A DNA stretch of 6,546 nt from Pseudomonadota bacterium (lineage in GTDB: Bacteria; Pseudomonadota; Gammaproteobacteria; SZUA-229): the NCBI GenBank assembly GCA_030836935.1, contig JAUPMA010000321.1:1-6546 (forward strand). Direction: 5' to 3'. Each line of letters begins with the position of its first letter. Position 1 is the first letter of the stretch. The notes below the pieces were generated by a model. It saw only the letters and a list, made by a program, of their open reading frames with translations, searched no databases and had not been told where the DNA came from. Below are positions 1 through 5,798 of this stretch, one piece after another. Both the position numbers and the translations under genes were made by a program.

Positions 1-542
1 AATCCATACGCGGTATTGAACAGGTAGAAAACAGCCTGGATGAAGCCTACACCGATCTGAGAGAACTCATTGCACATTGCCGTACCCCGATCAATACACA
101 GGGCCTGATTCAGGCGGTAGAAAAAATGATTTCACGATTCCGCAAGGAAACCGGTATCCATGTATTGCTGCAAAAGGAATGGGATACAGAATTGCCACCC
201 AATATTGAAATGCACGTTTTCCGCATTGTGCAGGAAGCCATGAACAACATCCGCAAGCACAGCCATGCACACAATGTGCGCCTCATGTTTCGCTGTGATA
301 CCCAGGGCAATCATCATGTGCTCGTGGAAAATGATGGCACCGGATTTGAAACACCCAATCCCAGCAATCACCCCGGCAAACATCTTGGCCTCACCATCAT
401 GCAGGAACGCGCCGCGCACATCGGTGGCACGCTGCGCATCGAAAGCGATCCCGATGAAGGCACACGCATTGAATTGCATTTCAAATACAATAACGAATCA
501 CGTTACAACCCGTTACAACATCTGGCGGTCATCAGCAAATGA
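1..542 (+). CDS. NarX/NarQ-family sensor histidine kinase, C-terminal part (5' end outside window)
   Basis: The reading frame is open from base 3 and gives 179 residues; the start, sensor region and phospho-accepting histidine lie upstream. What remains is the end of the dimerisation helices (SLDEAYTDLRELIAHCR, which resembles the LREL..FR stretch of E. coli NarX) and a complete HATPase_c domain. The N box is QEAMNNIRKHSHA with the Mg/ATP asparagine at 246-248. The G1 box is VENDGTGF with the nucleotide-binding Asp at 333-335. The G2-like stretch is HLGLTIMQERAAHIGG, close to the GxxIMRERA of NarX and NarQ. The family senses nitrate/nitrite through a periplasmic domain and phosphorylates NarL/NarP-type regulators. 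The visible part cannot separate NarX from NarQ or from a sensor for another ligand, so no symbol is given. A short tail of about 18 residues follows the ATPase fold. The stop overlaps the next gene's start by 4 bases (ATGA), so the two are almost certainly partners in one operon. Confidence 0.92.
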   Translation, partial: SIRGIEQVENSLDEAYTDLRELIAHCRTPINTQGLIQAVEKMISRFRKETGIHVLLQKEWDTELPPNIEMHVFRIVQEAMNNIRKHSHAHNVRLMFRCDTQGNHHVLVENDGTGFETPNPSNHPGKHLGLTIMQERAAHIGGTLRIESDPDEGTRIELHFKYNNESRYNPLQHLAVISK

Positions 543-1255
543 GTATGCGCGTCATCATTATCGACGATCACGCCCTGTTCCGTGTCGGATTGCAGGGTTT
601 GCTGCAACAGCGTGGCATAGAAGTCATTGCCGCCGTGGCCGATGGCCATGAAGGCTTGCAACTGGCCGAGGAATTACAGCCCAACATTATTCTGCTTGAT
701 TTACGCATGCCGGATATTGGCGGCTTACAGGTGCTGCAACTAGCCAGACAACGCGGCATTCGCATTCCGATTGTCATGCTCACCACCAGCAACGAAGAAC
801 AGGATCTGGTTGATTCATTACGCAACGGTGCGCAGGGTTATCTGCTCAAGGATATGGAACCGGATGAACTCGTCAGCGCCTTGCGCGATATTGAAAAAGG
901 AAAAAATGTTATCGCGCAAGGACTGACAGATGTACTGGCGCGCGTGGTGCAGGGCGAACCGGTGATTGAAGATAAAGCCAGCGCTGAAACTCCGTTTTCA
1001 GAGCTGACACCACGCGAACTGGAAATTCTTTGTTTGCTGGCTGATGGCCAGAGCAACAAAATCATTGCCCGCAATCTTGGTATTTCGGATGGCACCGTTA
1101 AACTCCACGTTAAAGCCATCCTGCGCAAGCTCAATGTTCATTCGCGCGTCGAAGCCGCAGTAATCGCCGTCGAACAGGGTCTGCGCCAGAGCAACAATCC
1201 GCATCACACTGCCGCCGAAAATAACCCGGCTGCAAAACCGGCCAGTCGAAAATGA
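539..1255 (+). CDS. narL: NarL-type two-component response regulator (REC + LuxR/FixJ HTH)
   Basis: 238 residues. The receiver domain spans roughly 3-120, with acidic pocket D9-D10 (IIDDHALFR), phospho-acceptor D54 in LLDLRMPD, T82/T83 and K104 in YLLKDMEPDEL. A linker leads to a LuxR-type HTH at about 155-216 (LTPRELEIL... then IARNLGISDGTVKLHVK). Similarity to E. coli NarL runs through both domains, for example SNEEQDLVDSLRNGAQGYLL and the SRVEAAV motif near the HTH end. Recognition-helix K188 and K192 are kept at the same numbering, and L189 replaces the V recalled in E. coli. NarL activates nitrate respiration genes and represses alternative anaerobic pathways once phosphorylated. A tail of about 20 residues rich in N, A and P follows the HTH and looks disordered. 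The start at 539 overlaps the kinase stop. An ATG at 545 (M3) is an equally possible start, with a weak GGCGG at 524-528 upstream of both. Orthology to narL rather than narP or another paralogue is inferred. Confidence 0.93.
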   Translation: MSMRVIIIDDHALFRVGLQGLLQQRGIEVIAAVADGHEGLQLAEELQPNIILLDLRMPDIGGLQVLQLARQRGIRIPIVMLTTSNEEQDLVDSLRNGAQGYLLKDMEPDELVSALRDIEKGKNVIAQGLTDVLARVVQGEPVIEDKASAETPFSELTPRELEILCLLADGQSNKIIARNLGISDGTVKLHVKAILRKLNVHSRVEAAVIAVEQGLRQSNNPHHTAAENNPAAKPASRK

Positions 1256-1713
1256 AACGATTCAGGGATTTAATCAATGATGTATTACCGCACATCCGGG
1301 AAATATTTCCCTGGGATCTGGATGAACGCATCAAAACCAATCCGGCGATATTGCTGATCGATATTACCGAACCAGGCGAATACAACACATTGCATATTCC
1401 CGATGCCATCAACGTGCCACGCGGCATACTTGAAGCGGCCAGTGACTGGGGCTACGAAGATACCTTACCCGCGCTGGCCGCTGGCCGCGAACGCGAAGTG
1501 GTTTTAATCTGCCGTTCCGGCAACCGCAGCGCGCTCGCCGCCTACAATCTTCAGCAAATGGGCTTCACCAATATTGCATCACTCAAAACCGGACTGCGCG
1601 GCTGGTTTGATTACGAATTGCCACTGCAGGATGGCTGCGGCAATCCGGTAGATGAGGATACGGGTGATGCGTATTTCAGCAAAGGTCCACGCGCCGATCA
1701 GCTGGGACCATAG
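1252..1713 (+). CDS. single-domain rhodanese-like sulfurtransferase
   Basis: 153 residues with no signal peptide or membrane segment, so cytoplasmic. An N-terminal helical lead of about 30 residues (DVLPHIREIFPWDLDERI) precedes a rhodanese fold. Motifs are LLIDITEPGEY, HIPDAINVPRG (48-58), the active-site loop CRSGNRS (87-93) with catalytic Cys87 encoded at 1510-1512, and the closing motif LKTGLRGW (111-118). The loop length suits sulfur-transferring rhodaneses rather than Cdc25-type phosphatases. The family moves sulfane sulfur from donors such as thiosulfate or persulfides to thiols; the partner here is unknown. A polar tail of about 30 residues ends in GPRADQLGP. The ATG overlaps the narL stop (ATGA), and no good Shine-Dalgarno precedes it, so translation is probably coupled to narL. 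Its role beside a NarXL pair is not established; it could serve persulfide handling, molybdoenzyme maturation or redox signalling. Function beyond the family is inference. Confidence 0.9.
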   Translation: MKRFRDLINDVLPHIREIFPWDLDERIKTNPAILLIDITEPGEYNTLHIPDAINVPRGILEAASDWGYEDTLPALAAGREREVVLICRSGNRSALAAYNLQQMGFTNIASLKTGLRGWFDYELPLQDGCGNPVDEDTGDAYFSKGPRADQLGP

Positions 1714-1744
1714 AAATCAAAAAAAACAGAACACCGGATTGCAT

Positions 1745-1779
1745 TGTGTCGCATGAAATATTTTATTTGCTGCGATGCA
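1745..1779 (+). other. imperfect hairpin after the rhodanese gene
   Basis: The arms TGTGTCGCA (1745-1753) and TGCGATGCA (1771-1779) pair over 9 positions, including two G-T pairs, around a 17-base AT-rich loop. No T-run follows, so it is not a classic intrinsic terminator. A second imperfect pairing, GGTCC (1684-1688) with GGACC (1705-1709), sits just before the rhodanese stop, also without a T-run. Either could slow or end transcription of the operon or protect an mRNA 3' end, but both may be chance. The right arm contains the ATG at 1775 that would be the longest start of the next gene. Confidence 0.22.
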
Positions 1780-1825
1780 TTTCACCTATTGCGTCATACG
1801 TACTGATCTGGCGCATGTTGTGTTC

Positions 1826-1834
1826 TGTTACAAT
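1826..1834 (+). promoter_or_regulatory. extended -10 promoter candidate for the GH17-GT2 gene
   Basis: TGTTACAAT matches the extended -10 consensus TGnTATAAT at all but one base. No recognisable -35 hexamer lies 16-18 bases upstream, which is tolerated by extended -10 promoters. Transcription would begin near 1841, only about 6 bases before the favoured start ATG at 1847. No other good promoter was seen in the 133-base spacer, and read-through from the upstream operon is also possible. I found no convincing NarL heptamer pair or FNR box in the spacer by eye. Confidence 0.38.
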
Positions 1835-1846
1835 ACTCGCACACTT

Positions 1847-4462
1847 ATGCTGAACCGAATCAATTTACTGATCATCATTGCCGTAGCAGTCGCCACCATC
1901 GGCATCTGGGCTTATGTTAATCAACCCACTGAGCAACCACCCTGGCCACGCATCGTCCAGGGTTTTTCTTTTTCGCCATTTCGTGCCCACCAGGATGCCA
2001 TCCGGCACATCATGCCAAGTGAAGAGGATATCGAAGCAGATCTCGCCTTGCTGAAAGGCAAGACGTATGCGATACGAACCTATTCAACCGATGATACGCT
2101 GGCGGAAATTCCACGGCTGGCAAACAAATACAACATCAATGTCACGGTCGGTGCCTGGATTGATGCCGATCTGGAACGCAATGAACGCGAAATTGCCAGG
2201 CTAATTGAAATTACCAACGCCAATAGCAATGTAGTGCGCGTAATTGTCGGCAACGAAGTCATTTTGCATAACTACATTCCGGTCGAAAAATTAATCGAGT
2301 ATATCGAGCGCGTACGACGGGCTGTAAAAGTTCCTGTGAGTACCGCAGATACCTGGTATGTCTGGTATTCACACCTTGAACTTGAGCCACATGTTGATTA
2401 TGTTGCCGCGCATCTTTTGCCTTACTGGGAAAAACAACCGGTTGAGCACGCGGTAATGTTTGCGCGGGACAAGGTTGACCTGCTCAGGAATCTGTATCCG
2501 GAAAAACCGGTGATTATTGGTGAAGTGGGTTGGCCAAGTGATGGCCGCACTCGCGGCGCTGCGGTGGCATCGCCAGCCAATCAGGCGAAGTTCCTGCGGC
2601 AATTTCTCAAAGTCGCTGCAGAGGAAAATTATACCTACTACATCATGGAGGCTTTCGATCAACCATGGAAAGCTGACAGTTCGGAAGGTGCAATCGGCGC
2701 CTATTGGGGTGTGTATGATGTTGAACGCCAGCCAAAATTTTCATTTACCGCGCCCATTGTCGGCATACCTCACTGGGGGTGGCTGGCTTTTCTGTCAGTA
2801 ATACTGGCCATCATTGTTTTTGCCGTGTTGCTGGTGGACAGCAAGCATCTGGGAACACATGGACGCAGTTTTCTCGCCGTCATTGCCTATGCAGTAGCAA
2901 CCGCTGTGGTATGGGTTGTCTATGACTATTCCAATCAATATCTGACACTGACGAGCATTGTCGTCGGGTTACTGATGGTGGTAGGTATTATCGGCGTTAT
3001 TGTCGTACTGCTGGCCGAAGCGCATGAATGGGCAGAATTGCGCTGGAGCAAATTTCGCCGGCGCGAATTTGTACCCATGCAACTGCCGGATGCCGAATTG
3101 CCATACGTTTCAATTCACGTACCCTGTTACAACGAACCATCTGCAATGATGATACGCACGCTGAATGCGCTGGCTGCGCTGGATTATCCGCACTACGAAG
3201 TCATTGTCATCGACAACAACACCCAGGACAGTGCCGTATGGCAACCAGTGCAGGATCATTGCCGTAAACTGGGTGACCGGTTTCGCTTTTATCATGAAAA
3301 TCCGCTGGCAGGTTTCAAGGCTGGCGCACTGAATTACGCACTGAAAAAAACCGGGGCACAAGCCACGGTTGTTGCGGTGATCGACAGCGATTATGTTGTT
3401 GCACCCAACTGGTTACGCGAACTTGCGCCGCAATTTGTTCAACAAAGAATTGCGGTGGTACAGGCACCACAGGATTACAGCGACAGCGACCAGAGTCTGT
3501 TCAAGGCCATGTGTTACAGTGAATATGCGGGCTTTTTCCAGATCGGAATGATTACCCGAAATGAGCGCAATGCAATCATCCAGCACGGCACCATGACCAT
3601 GATTCGGCGCCAGGTTCTGGAAGAAGTTGGCGGCTGGGCGGAATGGACAATTACCGAAGATGCCGAACTGGGTTTGCGTGTATTCGAACACGGACATGAA
3701 GCAGTTTACATACCCAGAAGTTACGGCAAGGGACTGATACCCGATACATTTATTGATTTCAAAAAACAGCGTTTCCGCTGGGCGTTCGGCGCCATGCAAA
3801 TTTTGCGGGGCCATGCAAAACAGTTGCTGGGCAAACTGCCAACCCGGTTAACTGCCGGACAGCGTTATCATTTTATTGCCGGCTGGCTGCCCTGGCTGGC
3901 AGACGGGCTGAATCTGATTTTCAATGTGGCCGCGCTATGCTGGACACTAGGCATGATTCTTTCACCCGGACATTTTGATCCGCCACTGATTATTTTTTCA
4001 CTGCTGCCGCTGGCATTGTTCAGTTTCAAAACAGCCAAGCAGTTTCATCTGTACCAGACACATGTCAACGCCGGAATCTGGCAGACACTATCCGCAACCA
4101 TCGCCGGGATTGCGCTGTCACACACAATTTCCAGGGCCATACTCGCGGGCTTTGTCAAAAAGGAAAAAGCTTTTTTCCGCACACCAAAACTTGCTCAACG
4201 TCTGTCATTCACCTCGGCGCTGCTCGTGGTGTACGAAGAATTCATTCTGCTGGTACTGTTTATCCTGGCGATTGCCGGCGTATCGATTGTACACGCCCGG
4301 TCAGGCGACGAACTGGTGCGAAGCAGCTACGATTCACCAGACATGGTGTTCTGGCTGGTCGTGTTATGCATTCAGACCATCCCCTATCTGGCAGCCATAG
4401 TCATGTCATTGCTTGGCGCAAAGGCGCATGGCGCCAGGCTGAATGCGACGCAAATAACCTGA
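1847..4462 (+). CDS. NdvB-like membrane beta-glucan synthase: GH17 domain fused to processive GT2 glycosyltransferase
   Basis: 871 residues from this start. An N-terminal membrane anchor (about 7-23) is followed by a GH17 domain (about 34-300), with likely acid/base E137 in VGNEV and nucleophile E226 in IIGEVGWPS. Three membrane helices follow (about 311-330, 342-359, 366-390). The GT2 domain (about 419-656) shows D456 (VIDNNT), DSD 513-515, TED 603-605 and QRFRW 641-645. The C-terminal part has hydrophobic segments near 679-705, 711-728, 746-770, 788-814 and 833-856, with FFRTPK at 776-781 resembling the gating-loop motif of cellulose synthases. Predicted topology puts GH17 in the periplasm and GT2 in the cytoplasm. 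This is the layout of proteobacterial NdvB-type proteins, in which GT2 extends a beta-glucan from UDP-glucose and GH17 acts as a transglucosylase; the product here is inferred. The frame is open back to an ATG at 1775, but those 24 extra residues do not look like a signal and would precede a normal N-terminal anchor. Neither start has a Shine-Dalgarno. Confidence 0.93.
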   Translation: MLNRINLLIIIAVAVATIGIWAYVNQPTEQPPWPRIVQGFSFSPFRAHQDAIRHIMPSEEDIEADLALLKGKTYAIRTYSTDDTLAEIPRLANKYNINVTVGAWIDADLERNEREIARLIEITNANSNVVRVIVGNEVILHNYIPVEKLIEYIERVRRAVKVPVSTADTWYVWYSHLELEPHVDYVAAHLLPYWEKQPVEHAVMFARDKVDLLRNLYPEKPVIIGEVGWPSDGRTRGAAVASPANQAKFLRQFLKVAAEENYTYYIMEAFDQPWKADSSEGAIGAYWGVYDVERQPKFSFTAPIVGIPHWGWLAFLSVILAIIVFAVLLVDSKHLGTHGRSFLAVIAYAVATAVVWVVYDYSNQYLTLTSIVVGLLMVVGIIGVIVVLLAEAHEWAELRWSKFRRREFVPMQLPDAELPYVSIHVPCYNEPSAMMIRTLNALAALDYPHYEVIVIDNNTQDSAVWQPVQDHCRKLGDRFRFYHENPLAGFKAGALNYALKKTGAQATVVAVIDSDYVVAPNWLRELAPQFVQQRIAVVQAPQDYSDSDQSLFKAMCYSEYAGFFQIGMITRNERNAIIQHGTMTMIRRQVLEEVGGWAEWTITEDAELGLRVFEHGHEAVYIPRSYGKGLIPDTFIDFKKQRFRWAFGAMQILRGHAKQLLGKLPTRLTAGQRYHFIAGWLPWLADGLNLIFNVAALCWTLGMILSPGHFDPPLIIFSLLPLALFSFKTAKQFHLYQTHVNAGIWQTLSATIAGIALSHTISRAILAGFVKKEKAFFRTPKLAQRLSFTSALLVVYEEFILLVLFILAIAGVSIVHARSGDELVRSSYDSPDMVFWLVVLCIQTIPYLAAIVMSLLGAKAHGARLNATQIT
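4411..4439 (+). other. GC-rich inverted repeat in the 3' end of the glycosyltransferase gene
   Basis: GCTTGGCGC (4411-4419) pairs with GCGCCAGGC (4431-4439) through 9 positions, one of them G-T, with an 11-base loop. It lies about 20 bases before the stop codon and encodes part of the C-terminal tail. No T-run follows on the + strand, so it is not a standard intrinsic terminator. It could act as an mRNA 3' stability element, or simply reflect GC-rich Gly/Ala codons. Confidence 0.25.
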
Positions 4463-4601
4463 CCTGAATAATTTGCCAAAGAAAAGAACATCACAAATGG
4501 ATAAAAAAAGAGGGAATCAGAATACTTGTTTCCTTGCAGGAAAAATTGCGGGCAATATCGCGTTAATTTCACCATTGTTTGCATTCACCGGCGCTGCTTG
4601 A
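4463..4601. other. convergent intergenic spacer
   Basis: This is a 139-base gap between the ends of the glycosyltransferase gene and yhiN, which face each other. It is AT-richer than its neighbours and holds no believable gene. Two short inverted repeats sit inside it: TTTCCT/AGGAAA (4529-4543, 3-base loop) and ATTG/CAAT (4545-4556, 4-base loop). The only T-run next to a possible stem is on the minus strand. No + strand terminator with a T-run was found. Confidence 0.6.
4503..4533 (-). terminator. weak intrinsic terminator candidate for the epmA-yhiN operon
   Basis: Read on the minus strand, GGAA (4533-4530) and TTCC (4516-4513) can form a short stem with an interior mismatch and a further CA/TG pairing. 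A CTC and then a run of seven T (4509-4503) follow. The stem is weak, and a competing 6-base hairpin lies at 4529-4543. It is in the right place, about 70 bases past the yhiN stop, but the support is slight. Confidence 0.28.
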
Positions 4602-5798
4602 CTACGCAACCGTACCAGCTGCATACGCCGATGACCATGCCCACTGAAAATTATAACCACCCAGCCAGCCGGTTACGTCCACTACCTCACCAATAAAAAA
4701 TAATCCCGGAACGTCATTGGCCATCATGGTCTTTGATGATAAGCCGCGTGTATCCACGCCACCCAATGTCACTTCGGCTTTTTTATATCCCATCGTGCCA
4801 GCCGGATTTACTTGCCAGTTTCGCAACTCACTGGCTATTTGTTGCAACTGCCTGTCATTCAGCTGCTTGATCGGCTGTTGCAGATCATGCTGGTCACACC
4901 AGGCTTGTGCAAAACGTTTGGGCAACCACTCAGCCAATACATTGGCCAGCAGCTGATCACTGCGTTTTCGTTGCTGTAGATTTTCTTCCATATCAAGATC
5001 AGGAAGCAGATCAATGTTCAGCGCTGTTCCCGGCTTCCAGTAAGATGAAATCTGCAAGATGGCAGGACCGCTGATTCCACGATGCGTGAACAGGATATTT
5101 TCATGAAAGTCTGTGTCCTCACAGCTTACCTTTGCAGCCATGGATACGCCGGACAGTTCGATATAGGGCTGCCATTCGGTAGCAGAAAATGTCAGCGGCA
5201 CCAGGCCCGGCGATGGCGTAATTACACGCAAGCCAAATTGCCGTGCCACCTCATAACCAAAACCGGTTGCGCCAATTTGCGGAATCGACAAGCCGCCTGT
5301 TGCAATAATCAACGATCCGGCCTCCACAACCCCTTGTGTTGTATTCAGCACAAAGCGTCCGTCAGCTGTCTTTTCAATTTTTTCGACGTCTGTACCCAGC
5401 AACCAGGAAACACCGGCTCGCTGACATTCTTCGAACAACATATCAATGATACTTTGCGCGCTGTCATCACAGAATAACTGGCCCAGTGTTTTTTCATGAA
5501 AGGCAATGTGATGCTGTTGCAGCAATTTAATAAAATCGTTTGGCGTGTAGCGCGCCAGAGCCGAGCGGCAGAAATGCGGATTGTGTGAAATGAAATGCGC
5601 AGGGCTGGTATAAAGATTGGTAAAGTTGCAGCGACCTCCACCCGAGATGCGGATTTTTTCACCAATTTTTTGGTTGTGATCCAGCAACAGCACGCGCCGC
5701 CCGCGCTGACCAGCAGTAAACGCCGCAAACATACCGGCTGCACCGGCACCGATAATAATGACATCGTATGAAATCAGATTCATTTTTACTTCAGTCAT
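4602..5798 (-). CDS. yhiN: YhiN/HI0933-family NAD(P)/FAD-dependent oxidoreductase
   Basis: 398 residues, full length for the family, and very similar to E. coli YhiN. An N-terminal Rossmann FAD-binding motif, VIIIGAGAAGMFAA (13-26), is followed by the family signatures SGGGRCNFTN (52-61), HEKTLGQLFCDDSAQ (101-115), ATGGLS (166-171) and FTHRGISGPAILQISSYW (237-254). The C-terminal FAD-closing block includes AEVTLGGVDT (341-350) and GEVVDVTGWLGGYNFQWAW (370-388). It should be a soluble cytoplasmic flavoprotein. The physiological substrate of YhiN is not known; the BaiN name used for relatives comes from bile acid metabolism and need not apply here. The start at 5798 overlaps the epmA stop by 4 bases (ATGA). 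An alternative ATG at 5783 (M6) has GAAG five bases upstream and gives an N terminus closer in length to E. coli YhiN, so the true start is uncertain. No key motif is missing. Confidence 0.95.
   Translation of the reverse strand: MTEVKMNLISYDVIIIGAGAAGMFAAFTAGQRGRRVLLLDHNQKIGEKIRISGGGRCNFTNLYTSPAHFISHNPHFCRSALARYTPNDFIKLLQQHHIAFHEKTLGQLFCDDSAQSIIDMLFEECQRAGVSWLLGTDVEKIEKTADGRFVLNTTQGVVEAGSLIIATGGLSIPQIGATGFGYEVARQFGLRVITPSPGLVPLTFSATEWQPYIELSGVSMAAKVSCEDTDFHENILFTHRGISGPAILQISSYWKPGTALNIDLLPDLDMEENLQQRKRSDQLLANVLAEWLPKRFAQAWCDQHDLQQPIKQLNDRQLQQIASELRNWQVNPAGTMGYKKAEVTLGGVDTRGLSSKTMMANDVPGLFFIGEVVDVTGWLGGYNFQWAWSSAYAAGTVA

Noticed and set aside
1254..1290. ATCAA half-site suggesting an FNR box near the rhodanese start.
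   Set aside because: Only one half resembles TTGAT-N4-ATCAA, and it lies inside coding sequence of an overlapping operon.
1809..1823. Possible sigma-54 promoter (TGGCGC...TTGTG) before the glycosyltransferase gene.
   Set aside because: The GC of the -12 element is absent at the required 10-base spacing from GG, so the invariant part fails.
1775..1846. 24-residue N-terminal extension of the glycosyltransferase from the ATG at 1775.
   Set aside because: It has no Shine-Dalgarno, does not look like a signal peptide, overlaps a hairpin arm and the promoter candidate, and precedes a typical positively charged start of a membrane anchor at 1847. Kept only as an alternative start.
3413..3814. 133-codon minus-strand open frame inside the glycosyltransferase gene.
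   Set aside because: It lies wholly opposite the conserved GT2 core and shows no recognisable motif; it is a shadow of the real coding strand.
4384..4584. 66-codon minus-strand frame across the convergent spacer.
   Set aside because: Most of it is antisense to the glycosyltransferase 3' end. It has no ribosome site or family resemblance, and its hydrophobic run comes from AT-rich DNA.
5345..5764. 139-codon minus-strand open frame inside yhiN.
   Set aside because: It is a shifted frame of yhiN, whose own frame carries all family motifs. I saw no sign that yhiN is frameshifted.
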